A stretch of 64,000 nt of DNA from Paenisporosarcina sp050269735 (GTDB taxonomy: Bacteria; Bacillota; Bacilli; Bacillales_A; Planococcaceae): positions 992,001 to 1,056,000 of the forward strand of contig NZ_JBNNIX010000001.1 of NCBI RefSeq assembly GCF_050269735.1, in the 5' to 3' direction. A model generated the notes under the pieces. It searched no databases and was not told the DNA's origin. It saw nothing but the letters and a program-made list of their open reading frames with translations. Positions 27,376 through 36,994 of this stretch are shown in pieces. Every line of letters begins with the position of its first letter. Position 1 is the stretch's first letter. The position numbers and the translations under genes are program-made.

Positions 27376-28599
27376 ATGCGAATCGTTTATTTATGCCAAC
27401 ATTTTCCTCCTGAAACCGGTGCACCGCAAATTCGAGTATATGAGGTAAGCAAGGAATTACTGAAACAAGGACATGATATTCAGGTAGTGACTGCATTCCC
27501 GCACCATCCAATGGGCGTTATCCCTGAGGAATACAGGGGCAAGAAGTATGAAAAGGAAATATATGACGGTATACCCGTGCATAGAACATGGATTTATCCT
27601 TCACCAAAAGGAACTTTCTGGAAGAGATTGGTTTCCTATTTCTCTTTTACATTCAGTTCTTTCTACGGATTGCAGAAAACCGGGAAAGTGGATGTCATCA
27701 TATGCAATTCACCACCGATTTTCCTTGGACTGACTGCACTTTTCAGCGCACGGCTTAAAGGTGCGAAATTCGTATTCAATGTTGCGGATATATGGCCGGA
27801 GTCAGCTGTTAAACTGGGGCTAGTGAAAAACAAAATGTTTATAAAAATGGCTGAGATTCTTGAATCCTATTTATATAAAAATTCCTGGAAGATCGCATGC
27901 GCTACCGAAGGCATCCAGCAGTACATGTTGGACCGCGGAATCCCACAGGAAAAAGTATTCCTTCTGCCCAATGGTGTCAATACTGAATTTTTCTCCCCAA
28001 ACCCTAAAGATGAATCATTCATTGATCAGTATGGGCTACAGGATAAGTTTGTATTTTCTTATGGAGGAAACCTTGGATATGCCCAAGGATTAGAATATAT
28101 CCTATATGCAGCCAAGAAAGTCCAGGAAATAAATCCTGATATTCGCATTTTGATTGCTGGAACAGGTCCTGAAGAACAGAAATTGCATGATTTGCAGGCA
28201 GAATTAGGACTGCAGAATATCATATTCCTTGGACACTTGCCGTTAGCAGAAATGCCAAAACTATTTTCAGTCACCGACACGAGCATCGTGCCACTTCGTG
28301 ATTTAAAGCTTTTTGAAGGAGCAAGACCATCTAAAATATTTCCAGCTGCTGCATCTGCAGTACCAGTATTATATTGTGGACGCGGAGAAAGTGAAAGAAT
28401 TGTTCTTTCTAATGAAATGGGTATGGTCGCAGAACCGGAAAATGTTGATTCTATAGCTGAGAAAATGTTGGAGTTAAGTGCTCTTCCAAACGAAATGCTA
28501 CGAGAAATGGGTCATAACGCCAGGCTGATTGCAGAAAAAGAGTACAGTTGGAAACACATTGTAAAAGAAGTTTTGATTCATTTGAAAAAAAATTACTAA
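27376..28599 (+). CDS. GT4 glycosyltransferase, WbuB-like
   Basis: 407 residues. Start RIVYLCQHFPPETGAPQIRV and NVADIWPESAVKLG are characteristic of the WbuB group of amino-sugar transferases. Donor motifs IAGTGPEEQ and EGARPSKIFPAAASAVPVL follow. ATG 27376 is taken because AGAGGA precedes it at good spacing; a GTG at 27358 overlaps the galU stop. Last enzyme gene of the polysaccharide operon. Confidence 0.85.
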   Translation: MRIVYLCQHFPPETGAPQIRVYEVSKELLKQGHDIQVVTAFPHHPMGVIPEEYRGKKYEKEIYDGIPVHRTWIYPSPKGTFWKRLVSYFSFTFSSFYGLQKTGKVDVIICNSPPIFLGLTALFSARLKGAKFVFNVADIWPESAVKLGLVKNKMFIKMAEILESYLYKNSWKIACATEGIQQYMLDRGIPQEKVFLLPNGVNTEFFSPNPKDESFIDQYGLQDKFVFSYGGNLGYAQGLEYILYAAKKVQEINPDIRILIAGTGPEEQKLHDLQAELGLQNIIFLGHLPLAEMPKLFSVTDTSIVPLRDLKLFEGARPSKIFPAAASAVPVLYCGRGESERIVLSNEMGMVAEPENVDSIAEKMLELSALPNEMLREMGHNARLIAEKEYSWKHIVKEVLIHLKKNY

Positions 28600-28609
28600 A
28601 TTCTTACAT

Positions 28610-28638
28610 TATACAATCCCTATCGCTTCATGTATAAT
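28610..28638 (+). promoter_or_regulatory. Candidate sigma-A promoter of the LCP gene
   Basis: TATACA at 28610, 17-nt spacer, TATAAT at 28633. It lies 39 nt before the LCP start. Confidence 0.45.
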
Positions 28639-28676
28639 ATTAAAAGTGAAAATTTATTTGAAAGGTAGGGACAAGT

Positions 28677-29687
28677 ATGTCGACTACCAGTCGTATGAAC
28701 CGCAAAAATAAAAAAAATTCTAAAGCAAAGATAATCATTTTAAGCATATGTATGCTTATGGTTTCAGCTGTAATCATTTATGCAATTGATTTAGTGATAG
28801 ATACAAAAAATGCTACTTCCAAAATATATGAACCAATAGTCAATAATACGAAGCAAGCTTCTGAAAAAACAATAGATAAAGTAAAGGCAAAAGATGAAGC
28901 ATTTACGATGTTAATGGTTGGAGTAGAAAATCAAGAAGGTGCAACTTTCGGTAGATCAGACGTGTTAATCGTAATTACCGTTAATCCAAAAACCGACAAA
29001 ATCTCGATGGTAAGTATTCCAAGGGATTCATTGGTATACATTCCAGACTTGGATCGTGAAGCTAAAATTAATCATTCCTATGCCAAGGGTGGAATTAACT
29101 ATACCGTTAATACTGTTGAGGAATTGCTTGATATTCCTATTGATTATTATGTTTCTACAGATTTCGAAGGTTTTGAAGATATAGTTGATACACTCGGTGG
29201 AATTGACGTCGATGTGCCGTTTACATTTAAAGCACAGTTAACAAAATCATTAGAGTGGAAAACGTATACGGAAGGCGAAATGTTTCTAAATGGTAATGAG
29301 GCTTTAGCGTATGTACGTATGCGAAAGTCTGATCCACTAGGCGATATGGGCCGAAATAACCGACAAAGAGATGTCATTAAAGAAATTGTCGATAAGGGAA
29401 CTAGTATTACTTCTATTACGAAGATTGATGATATGATTGAAGATGTTGGGAATAATGTAAAATCAAACATTCCTCCAAATAGTTACTTGAGTTTTATTAA
29501 GATGTATAAATCATTGAACACAATTCCTATTGAACAATATAAACTTGAAGGTTCTGATGAGTATATCAATGGCGGTTATTACTTTAGAATCGATGAAGAG
29601 TCATTAACGGAAATTACAGATAAACTTAACTTAATCCTTGATGATAATGGCCAAGCGGCAATGCATGCGCCAGAAGATAATATATAA
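28677..29687 (+). CDS. LytR-CpsA-Psr (LCP) wall-polymer ligase
   Basis: 336 residues: a short basic cytoplasmic start, one membrane span (about 18-40), then the extracellular LCP domain with GATFGRSDVLIVITVNP, VSIPRDSLVYIPDL, INHSYAKGG and YVRMRKSDPLGDMGRNNRQ. LCP enzymes move polymers from undecaprenyl carrier to peptidoglycan. Its place directly after the polysaccharide operon suggests it attaches that polymer. The start has AAAGGTAGGGACA upstream. Confidence 0.9.
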   Translation: MSTTSRMNRKNKKNSKAKIIILSICMLMVSAVIIYAIDLVIDTKNATSKIYEPIVNNTKQASEKTIDKVKAKDEAFTMLMVGVENQEGATFGRSDVLIVITVNPKTDKISMVSIPRDSLVYIPDLDREAKINHSYAKGGINYTVNTVEELLDIPIDYYVSTDFEGFEDIVDTLGGIDVDVPFTFKAQLTKSLEWKTYTEGEMFLNGNEALAYVRMRKSDPLGDMGRNNRQRDVIKEIVDKGTSITSITKIDDMIEDVGNNVKSNIPPNSYLSFIKMYKSLNTIPIEQYKLEGSDEYINGGYYFRIDEESLTEITDKLNLILDDNGQAAMHAPEDNI

Positions 29688-29699
29688 ATAGTTTTATTA

Positions 29700-29739
29700 A
29701 GAGTAAATTGCAGAAATAAGGCAATTTACTCTTTTTTTT
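29700..29739 (+). terminator. Terminator after the LCP gene
   Basis: Perfect 11-bp stem GAGTAAATTGC / GCAATTTACTC with eight T following. Confidence 0.85.
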
Positions 29740-29840
29740 GTTTTTTCTTTAGGATTTTGGAAAATATTATGTCATTTGTTGCATTGTTTTATCATTTTTT
29801 GTGTTTTACAATGTAATATATGTAATCTTAGGAGGTAAAA

Positions 29841-32504
29841 ATGAAGAAATTACTGACAGCATCTGTTCTAGCCACATCCGTATTATTGCCTATTAACGTG
29901 TTCGCAGACGAAATACCAGCAAGTGCAGTTACTTTAAAACAATCGGAAGTTCGAAAAGGGGCTAGTGAAGGTTATGAGGTAGTTGCTAGCATTCCAAAAA
30001 ACCATTCCACGAAAATTCTTGGTGAATATACAAATTCTCTTGGGGAGACTTGGTATAGGGTTGACCTGAATTCGACAAAGGGATGGGTTCCTGCTGAATC
30101 ATTTTATAAGGAGTATGATCTGAAAAAATTAGTAGGTAATCAAGCAATAATTACTACTAACAATGTGAATCTACGTATTGGTGCAGGAAGTGAATTTAAA
30201 TCAATCATTCAATTACCGAGTTCTGAAAAATTTTCTGTCATAGATATTGAAAAAAATAGTAAAAATGAAGTATGGTACAAGGTAACTTCATCTAAATACA
30301 CTGGATGGGTTATTCAAGACTTTTTGAAACTAGTAACTCCATCAGTTCAAGGAATTACATCAACAAAAGGTTCATCATTTATTGGATCAACCCTGAAACT
30401 ATCAAGCTCCGCTGCAAATATGCGTTCAGGTGCAACCACCTCATACCCTATAACCGTTACAGTCCCTGCCGCAACATCAATGAAAATATTAGGTTCGTTT
30501 TCTAATAGTAGTAAAGAAGTATGGTTTAACGTTGAGTATAAAGGGAAAAAGGGCTGGATTCTATCGGATTTATTTGTCTTGAATGCAATCGGAGGAGAAA
30601 CTAGCACTACGAAAAAAGCCTTAACAAATGGCAATGTTCATTCGGGGGCAACATCTGCATATAAAGTTGTTGGAACTGTGAAAACAGGATCCTCATACTT
30701 AACTCATCAAACATTTACAAATAATGTTGGAGAAAAATGGGTTCAAGTAACCTTCGCAACTGGTAAAAAAGGTTGGGTGCTGTCAAAAGTATTTGAAAAT
30801 TCCGACATAAATACAAAAGTTGTTGTAAAAAATAGTTCTGTTCATTCAGGCGCTACAACTAACTATCAAATTGTTGCATCTATAAAAGCAGGTACAAAAC
30901 TCCCTTATCATCAGGTTTTCACGAACAGCAGTAAGCAAAAATGGTATCAAGTATCTTACTCTGCTGGTAAAAAAGGATGGATACAAGCAACCGCATTTGG
31001 CGAAGTTTCTACCGCACCATCTCTACCGGAGACCCCAATTGCTGAAGAAAACAAGTTGCGAATTTCCGTACCGGTGGCAAATCTGCGAACAGGTCCTAGT
31101 ATTTCATACCCTGTTGCTTCTCAAGCTAAACAAGAAGATGTATTTGTTTCTAATGAATACGCATTAGATTCACTTGGAGAGAAATGGTATAAAGTCCCTG
31201 TAATTTCGGGCGGAAGCGCCTGGTTACATGCATCAGTTGTTTCAACAAACGCGGAAGAACAAGTTACAACCAGGTCTATTCAAACGTACAATACATCAGT
31301 TTATACAAGCCAAAGTTTCGGATCGAATGTTGTCACTAACTTAAAACGACTTGATTCAGTCCAGGTATTTGAAAAGGTTTCTTCAAGTGATTCACTTACT
31401 TGGTTACGAATTAAGACTTCCACAGGGTTGACCGGCTGGATTCCAGAATTTGAAACATTGACTACTTTGCCTATAAAATATGGTAGCCAACAAACTAGTA
31501 TTTTTAGTGGTGCAAGTACTACATATAAAGCAATTGATACTTTATATGCTGGAGCACCTATAATGGTGTTGCGTTCGTTAAATGGCTGGTTAAATGTTGA
31601 AACACAAAATAACAAAAGAGGTTGGGTCCAGTCTTCTCTTGTAAGTAACGAGGCTACTTATTCACTTTCAAATGGCAGAGTGGAAACTATTAATGGTGCT
31701 AAATACCTTGTATGGACAAAACCAAAAAATATTAATATTTCTTATTCTATGCCTTCGTCTAATGTCTTAAGAGTTTCCGGCGATATAACTGGAATATCTC
31801 AATTACAAGGCACTTTACCAGGTGTTCAAAGTACTAAAGTTGAAAAGGTTGCTGGCGGTAAGGCTGTCTTGTTAATAACTTTTAATTCGAATTACACTTA
31901 TACGATAAGGGATTATGATAACCGATTGACAATCAAAGTTGTTCAAAAAGGTCTTCAAGGCAAGAAAATTATTATTGACGCGGGTCATGGAGCGCACGAT
32001 CCTGGAGCTAGAGGACCAAATGGAACTTTGGAAAAGACAGTTACTTTAGGTACTGCTATCCTATTGAAAAAAGAGTTGGAAGCTGCAGGTGCGACTGTTT
32101 TATTAACAAGAAGTAAAGATGTATTTTTAGAGTTAAGTCAAAGAACTTCTGTTGCTAACAATTCGGATTACGATGCATTTATTAGTGTTCATGCGGATTC
32201 GTATGCAAGCACTTCCAGGGGGACTACGACATTCTATAATGCTTCTGTTAACTTTAACGGACCTAAGAGTTACTCTTTAGCTCAATCTGTTCAGACACAG
32301 TTAGTTAAGCAAACTGGAACCTACAACCGTGGAGTACAGTCACAATTGTTCTATGTTAATCGTATGAACGAATTACCATCTATCTTGGTTGAATTGGCAT
32401 TCCTGTCCAACCCTAAAGAGGAAGCATTATTAGCTTCCGAAGCTTTCAGGAAAAAAGCAGCAGTTGGAATCAAAAATGGTTTAAACGATTTCTTTAGTAA
32501 ATGA
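29841..32504 (+). CDS. N-acetylmuramoyl-L-alanine amidase with eight SH3-type repeats
   Basis: 887 residues. A signal peptide (about 1-22) is followed by eight bacterial SH3-like repeats (about 25-610) of pattern xVHSGATxxYKVV...GWV. Then an AMIN-like domain (about 610-700) and an Amidase_3 catalytic domain (about 705-887). Zinc and catalytic residues are seen in IDAGHGAHDPGA, GTLEKTVTL, SVHADSY and ILVELAFLSN. It cleaves the MurNAc-L-Ala bond. Position beside an LCP gene and a LytB-like gene recalls the B. subtilis lytABC/lytR region. Ribosome site AGGAGGT. Confidence 0.92.
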   Translation: MKKLLTASVLATSVLLPINVFADEIPASAVTLKQSEVRKGASEGYEVVASIPKNHSTKILGEYTNSLGETWYRVDLNSTKGWVPAESFYKEYDLKKLVGNQAIITTNNVNLRIGAGSEFKSIIQLPSSEKFSVIDIEKNSKNEVWYKVTSSKYTGWVIQDFLKLVTPSVQGITSTKGSSFIGSTLKLSSSAANMRSGATTSYPITVTVPAATSMKILGSFSNSSKEVWFNVEYKGKKGWILSDLFVLNAIGGETSTTKKALTNGNVHSGATSAYKVVGTVKTGSSYLTHQTFTNNVGEKWVQVTFATGKKGWVLSKVFENSDINTKVVVKNSSVHSGATTNYQIVASIKAGTKLPYHQVFTNSSKQKWYQVSYSAGKKGWIQATAFGEVSTAPSLPETPIAEENKLRISVPVANLRTGPSISYPVASQAKQEDVFVSNEYALDSLGEKWYKVPVISGGSAWLHASVVSTNAEEQVTTRSIQTYNTSVYTSQSFGSNVVTNLKRLDSVQVFEKVSSSDSLTWLRIKTSTGLTGWIPEFETLTTLPIKYGSQQTSIFSGASTTYKAIDTLYAGAPIMVLRSLNGWLNVETQNNKRGWVQSSLVSNEATYSLSNGRVETINGAKYLVWTKPKNINISYSMPSSNVLRVSGDITGISQLQGTLPGVQSTKVEKVAGGKAVLLITFNSNYTYTIRDYDNRLTIKVVQKGLQGKKIIIDAGHGAHDPGARGPNGTLEKTVTLGTAILLKKELEAAGATVLLTRSKDVFLELSQRTSVANNSDYDAFISVHADSYASTSRGTTTFYNASVNFNGPKSYSLAQSVQTQLVKQTGTYNRGVQSQLFYVNRMNELPSILVELAFLSNPKEEALLASEAFRKKAAVGIKNGLNDFFSK

Positions 32505-32517
32505 TAGGAGGATTTAA

Positions 32518-33213
32518 ATGAAAAAAAGAATACTAGTTCCAGTATTGGTTGGTTTTATTTTAGTAATTGGAGGTACAATCTTTTCTCCAAGCCTTATAAA
32601 AGCAGATACTAACATGGTTTTAGCTTCTGTCCAATGGGTACAAGCCCAACTTAACCCATTACAAACAAAAATGAATCAACTTGAAACAAAAATTGCACAA
32701 CAAGAACAACAAATTAAATCTCTGCAAGATGCAGTAAAAGCAGGAGGGACGACACCTAATCCAACTCCACCGGGTGGCGTTGTTTCGTTTCCAGCAACTG
32801 TTTATACGACAAAGTCAAATGTCACAGTTCATTCAGGAGCAACAAAATCCTACAAAGTTATTGCCACTTTCCCTGCTGGAAAAGCATTAACTGCAACTGA
32901 AGAATTCAAGTCTAGTACAGGTATTTGGTACAGAGTCAATGTTACATCATCAGTTAAAGGATGGATCTATACAGCGGATGTTACCACGGAAAAACCGAGC
33001 AACTTTGTTCCGTCCCAAGTCGTTGCAAAAAATTCTACAAATATTAGAAGTGGAGCAACAACACAATATAATGTGGTTGAATTTGTACCATCTGGCACTT
33101 CGATGAAATATTTAGGGGTATTTAAGAATGCTTCTGGAGAAACTTGGTACAATGTTCAGACTCCAAAAGGCAACAAAGGGTGGGTATTAAGTACATTAAC
33201 TGAGGTGAAATAA
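32518..33213 (+). CDS. Secreted or membrane-anchored SH3-repeat protein with coiled coil
   Basis: 231 residues. An N-terminal signal/anchor (about 7-28) leads into a coiled coil (NQLETKIAQQEQQIKSLQD), then a Pro/Gly linker, then two SH3-like repeats (VTVHSGATKSYKVI and NIRSGATTQYNVV). The repeats closely match those of the upstream amidase. No catalytic domain is visible. It may be a binding or scaffolding partner of the amidase in the same operon. Ribosome site AGGAGG. Confidence 0.8.
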   Translation: MKKRILVPVLVGFILVIGGTIFSPSLIKADTNMVLASVQWVQAQLNPLQTKMNQLETKIAQQEQQIKSLQDAVKAGGTTPNPTPPGGVVSFPATVYTTKSNVTVHSGATKSYKVIATFPAGKALTATEEFKSSTGIWYRVNVTSSVKGWIYTADVTTEKPSNFVPSQVVAKNSTNIRSGATTQYNVVEFVPSGTSMKYLGVFKNASGETWYNVQTPKGNKGWVLSTLTEVK

Positions 33214-33214
33214 A

Positions 33215-34756
33215 GTGAAGAAATTGAAGTATCTTTTTCCACTCCTATGTTTTTTCACTTTGATGTTTAGCCAATCTGCAAATGCCTATCAAACTGAGAG
33301 TTATGCGAAACCAACACTCGTACAAATCCATAATCAATCGAGCAATACACTCGTGCTGAATGGTTTATACAAAGTGACAGATAAAGAAACACTAGAAGAG
33401 TTCTTTGTTACTTCAAAAGGACCAGTAGCATTAATCCTGGCAAACAATGAAATAACATTAACGCATTTAGGAATTTCAATTAACTCTTCAACAGGTTATA
33501 TAATTGAAGAATTAAAAGGATCTGAACAAGTAGCTGTATTTGTCTCAGATACTATTGCTAGAAAAAGTGCAGTCGATACAAGTGAACAAGCAGCTGTATA
33601 TCAGAAATTACAGGGTGTCACTTATATTGGATCTCATACAAACTCACTTGGGGAACTTTGGTACAATGTGAAGGATTCTTTAGGGATAACTTCTTGGGTG
33701 CCATCGACAAGTGCAGTCCTCGAGTCCATACCTGCGCTTCCTTTAGGGAAGTTAGCTACTGGAAATCAATATAGAGGTAGTTTTGAGATTAATAAGTTAA
33801 CATCAACCATACAAACGGTTAATCGATTAGATATAGAGCAATATCTTAAGGGAGTAGTAGCGAGTGAAATGCCTTCCTCTTGGCATCTAGAAGCATTAAA
33901 GTCACAAGCGATTGCAGCTCGTGGCTATGCTGTCAAATCAAAAGGGATATTGAACAGCACTACGTCTAGTCAAGTATATAAAGGCTATTTACATGAGAGA
34001 ACATCTACCAATACTGCAATTGAACAGACAAAAGGTAAAGTAGTCACGTATAATGGGAAACTTGCTGAAACTTATTTTTATTCTACTAGTGGTGGTAGAA
34101 CTGCTAATGTAGGAGATGTTTGGAATTCGGTTCAAGCGAACTTCCCGTATTTAGTATCAGTAGATGATTCTACTGAAGTTTCACCGTATAGCAATTGGAC
34201 AGTATCGATTCCTGCAAGTTCAATTTTGGCCACTTTTGGTTTTACACCTCTTTCAATGTTACAAGATGTAAAACTCATTAAAGGTGGTGCGAATGGAGAA
34301 GTGACAGCTGTTACTGTTGTCACAAATATGGGTGAAAAAACGATTCAAGGAAATGAAGCAATAATGAGAGGGTTGTTTAAGAACCCAGCAAATAACAATG
34401 CTAGCTTAAATTCAAACTGGTATGATGTTTCATTTACCAAACCAATTGGACTGACACAATTTTTTATCCAACAAGAATCAACTATAACACCAATTAGTTC
34501 ATTGTTAGGTTATTCAGTTCAAACTGAAACAGGTACAGTGACCATTACGAATGAAAATGTGTTGATACAGACAAACTCTGGAATTATTTCTGCGGGTATC
34601 ACTTCTGGAATTACTAGTGTAACAATAAAAGGAAAAGGTTATGGTCATCGTATAGGAATGAGTCAATACGGTGCGAAAGCGAAGGCTGAAGCTGGATGGA
34701 ATGCGGAACAGATTTTGAAGCATTATTACCCGGGGACAGTATTGGGAAGTTATTAA
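33215..34756 (+). CDS. lytB: SpoIID/LytB-domain secreted protein
   Basis: 513 residues with a signal peptide (about 1-24). An SH3-like segment is found near 120-175. The SpoIID/LytB domain carries EMPSSWHLEALKSQAIAARG, FYSTSGGRTANVGDVW and GYGHRIGMSQYGAKAKAEAG. The family includes the sporulation lytic transglycosylase SpoIID and amidase enhancer LytB. Here the partner is most likely the amidase at 29841. GTG start behind GAGGTGA, which overlaps the previous gene's end. Confidence 0.88.
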   Translation: MKKLKYLFPLLCFFTLMFSQSANAYQTESYAKPTLVQIHNQSSNTLVLNGLYKVTDKETLEEFFVTSKGPVALILANNEITLTHLGISINSSTGYIIEELKGSEQVAVFVSDTIARKSAVDTSEQAAVYQKLQGVTYIGSHTNSLGELWYNVKDSLGITSWVPSTSAVLESIPALPLGKLATGNQYRGSFEINKLTSTIQTVNRLDIEQYLKGVVASEMPSSWHLEALKSQAIAARGYAVKSKGILNSTTSSQVYKGYLHERTSTNTAIEQTKGKVVTYNGKLAETYFYSTSGGRTANVGDVWNSVQANFPYLVSVDDSTEVSPYSNWTVSIPASSILATFGFTPLSMLQDVKLIKGGANGEVTAVTVVTNMGEKTIQGNEAIMRGLFKNPANNNASLNSNWYDVSFTKPIGLTQFFIQQESTITPISSLLGYSVQTETGTVTITNENVLIQTNSGIISAGITSGITSVTIKGKGYGHRIGMSQYGAKAKAEAGWNAEQILKHYYPGTVLGSY

Positions 34757-34791
34757 ATTCATCATATGATCCCAATCTTTTCAAAAAAATT

Positions 34792-34839
34792 AAACACTCT
34801 CAAACTTGTAAAAACATACGAGTTTGAGAGTGTTTTTTT
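34792..34839 (+). terminator. Terminator of the lytic operon
   Basis: AAACACTCTCAAACT pairs perfectly with AGTTTGAGAGTGTTT; T run follows. Confidence 0.85.
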
Positions 34840-34876
34840 GTGGAAAATCGTATAAGTTTCTTCTATATTTTACTAT

Positions 34877-34923
34877 AAAAATAGGTTGTCCCACCTCGAA
34901 ATCAAGGTGAGACAACCTATTTT
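34877..34923 (-). terminator. Terminator of the CAP-domain gene (usable both ways)
   Basis: AAAATAGGTTGTC.CACCT pairs with AGGTG.GACAACCTATTTT. Both flanks end in T on the relevant strand; it lies 35 nt beyond the minus-strand stop at 34959. Confidence 0.8.
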
Positions 34924-34958
34924 GAAAAGGGCGGGAATTCTTGTGAAATGCCCTATAA

Positions 34959-36149
34959 TTAAGGTGTGAAGTAGTTTTCAGCATAATAGGGAGTTGAACC
35001 CGTATTCCAAGATTGGAAATCAATACCCACCCCTAAATTTGAATAATTTGGATTGAGTAGGTTTTTTCTGTGGCCGATAGAATTCATTAGTGCTTCATGT
35101 GCGAAATAAGGATTAGTGAAGCCCATTGCAATATTTTCACCGGCTGTTCGATAGTCAATTCCTGCGATTGCAAGGCGATCAAAAGGAGATAGTCCCTTAA
35201 GGTTTGTATGGCTAAAGTAATCATTTACTGCCATGTCTTTACTATGTTCTCTTGCAACCAGTGAAGCGTTATTCGAATAGTTCACAGCGTTGATATTATT
35301 TAGCTTTCTTTCTGCATTAATTACAATAAACATTTGAGATTCATAACTTTTTTGAAGCTCAAGTGATTTTGTCGGAAAGAGCGTGGAGTTTCTATCTATC
35401 ATCTTATTACTAATTAAATAAAACCCGGATATTTTTTTATCTTTATGGTAATCAATGAAAATGTATACTTGATGGTCATTAAAAGTATATAACAATACTT
35501 CATCATTGTAGGTACTGCCAATTGTTTCGTAATCTGGACCTAATTGATTTATGACTGTATTGACCGAATCTCCAATTTTAAGATTCTTATATTTGAAATT
35601 TATATCTTTAGAATAAATCAAATGGGCTTGATTATTAATATATGAAATCATATTCAAGTTTTTATAGCTATTGTGATATGCAGAAGTAGTTAACTTGAAT
35701 TCATTTATTAAGTTTGATTTTGGTTGACCTAAAGTATTAGTTATTTGTACTTTAGAATCAAATAATGCGTATGAATCGGATGCTACTTCTGAACAAGAAA
35801 TTAAATGTAATTTTGATTTTGAAGGTGTTTGATAAATTACCGGTGCTTCTTTTTTAACAACTAAACCACCACCTACTCCATAATATCCTGATCGTAGGGT
35901 GTAAACACGGTAACGTTCTCCTTTATCCATTTGTCGAACAGCCGTGTATGTGTTGTTTTCCAGTTTGTATAACGTTGTTTTGGAATCAACGGTTACTCTA
36001 CCAATTTGACCCTTTTTCAGTTCAATGCCATCCCAATAAACTTTTGAATTAGGGGAAATCCCTTCACAATTAGAATTTGAGTGGGCTGCAGGAATTGGTA
36101 TCATTAAAAATAATAAGGATACGAAAATCATGTATTTAATTGTATTCAT
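34959..36149 (-). CDS. Secreted CAP-domain (YkwD-like) protein with surface module
   Basis: 396 residues, start at 36149 with AGAGGTGA 8 nt upstream. Signal peptide about 1-25. Residues about 35-105 are a diverged copy of the surface module of the proteins at 3387 and 8975 (KVYWDGIELKKGQIGRVTV, RYRVYTLRSGYYGVGG, YQTPSKSKL). A CAP-associated region follows, then the CAP/SCP domain with ARE.HSKDMA, YFSHTNLKGLSPFDR, AGENIAMG and GHRKNLLNP. CAP proteins are secreted and often of unknown function. The shared TPSKSKL tail links it to the 8975 protein. Confidence 0.85.
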   Translation of the reverse strand: MNTIKYMIFVSLLFLMIPIPAAHSNSNCEGISPNSKVYWDGIELKKGQIGRVTVDSKTTLYKLENNTYTAVRQMDKGERYRVYTLRSGYYGVGGGLVVKKEAPVIYQTPSKSKLHLISCSEVASDSYALFDSKVQITNTLGQPKSNLINEFKLTTSAYHNSYKNLNMISYINNQAHLIYSKDINFKYKNLKIGDSVNTVINQLGPDYETIGSTYNDEVLLYTFNDHQVYIFIDYHKDKKISGFYLISNKMIDRNSTLFPTKSLELQKSYESQMFIVINAERKLNNINAVNYSNNASLVAREHSKDMAVNDYFSHTNLKGLSPFDRLAIAGIDYRTAGENIAMGFTNPYFAHEALMNSIGHRKNLLNPNYSNLGVGIDFQSWNTGSTPYYAENYFTP

Positions 36150-36180
36150 CAATAAAATCACCTCTTTCTCCTATTATAAA

Positions 36181-36816
36181 TTAATTTGAATCAAATTCCA
36201 AAAATTTTACAGAATCAATATTTATTATTGCTTGTCCATTCGTCATTTCCGTTATCCATTCAATAAATTTCTCTTCCATAGATACATGGACATAGAGAAA
36301 TATTTCCACCGTATCTGCATATTCGATTCGTTCAAGAGGATAGGCGGAACCACGCACTTCATTCTCAACTTTACCCAGCCATGTGTAATCTACGGATACT
36401 TTCATTAAATGATGGAGTCTGCGCTCAACAATACCGGCAGCCTGAATTCCTTCGGTAGTCGCTTTTCCATACGCCCGTATTAAGCCGCCACCACCTAATT
36501 TTATCCCGCCGAAGTACCGTGTTACAACTACGACAGTATCCTTCAAACCTTGTTTTTTCAACACTTCCAGCATCGGAACGCCTGCTGTGCCACTTGGTTC
36601 TCCATCATCATTTGCTTTTTGGATGGAGTCATGCTCACCAATCATAAAAGCGGAACAATTGTGATTGGCTGATTTATGATTTGATTTAATTTCTTCAATA
36701 AATGCTTGAGCTTGTTGTTCTGTTTCAACGCGATTTACATATGTGAGAAATCTGGATTTTTGAATAATCATTTCTGATTCAGCAAAACCTTTAACAGTGA
36801 CATAATCTTTTCGCAA
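36181..36816 (-). CDS. yvyE: YigZ/IMPACT-family protein
   Basis: 211 residues. N-terminal IMPACT domain with SRFLTYVNRVETEQQA, ANDDGEPSGTAG and VTRYFGGIKLGGGGLIRAY; a small C-terminal domain follows. Cytoplasmic, of uncertain function (translation- or nucleic-acid-related). TTG start behind GAGGAG. B. subtilis yvyE also lies close to degS, so this is a conserved neighbourhood. Confidence 0.9.
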   Translation of the reverse strand: MRKDYVTVKGFAESEMIIQKSRFLTYVNRVETEQQAQAFIEEIKSNHKSANHNCSAFMIGEHDSIQKANDDGEPSGTAGVPMLEVLKKQGLKDTVVVVTRYFGGIKLGGGGLIRAYGKATTEGIQAAGIVERRLHHLMKVSVDYTWLGKVENEVRGSAYPLERIEYADTVEIFLYVHVSMEEKFIEWITEMTNGQAIINIDSVKFLEFDSN

Positions 36817-36994
36817 ATATTTCCACTCCTCACTGACATCTAGTTGTCATGTAATTTTAATATGTTTTTGTGTATATAGTGATATAATAAATGCAGTCAT
36901 AGCAGGAATAAAGGCATATATGACGTATTATTTAGATAGAGAAATGAATGTTTAAACATTCATCAGACAGTTGCTCGAAAAAGGAGAATACCCG

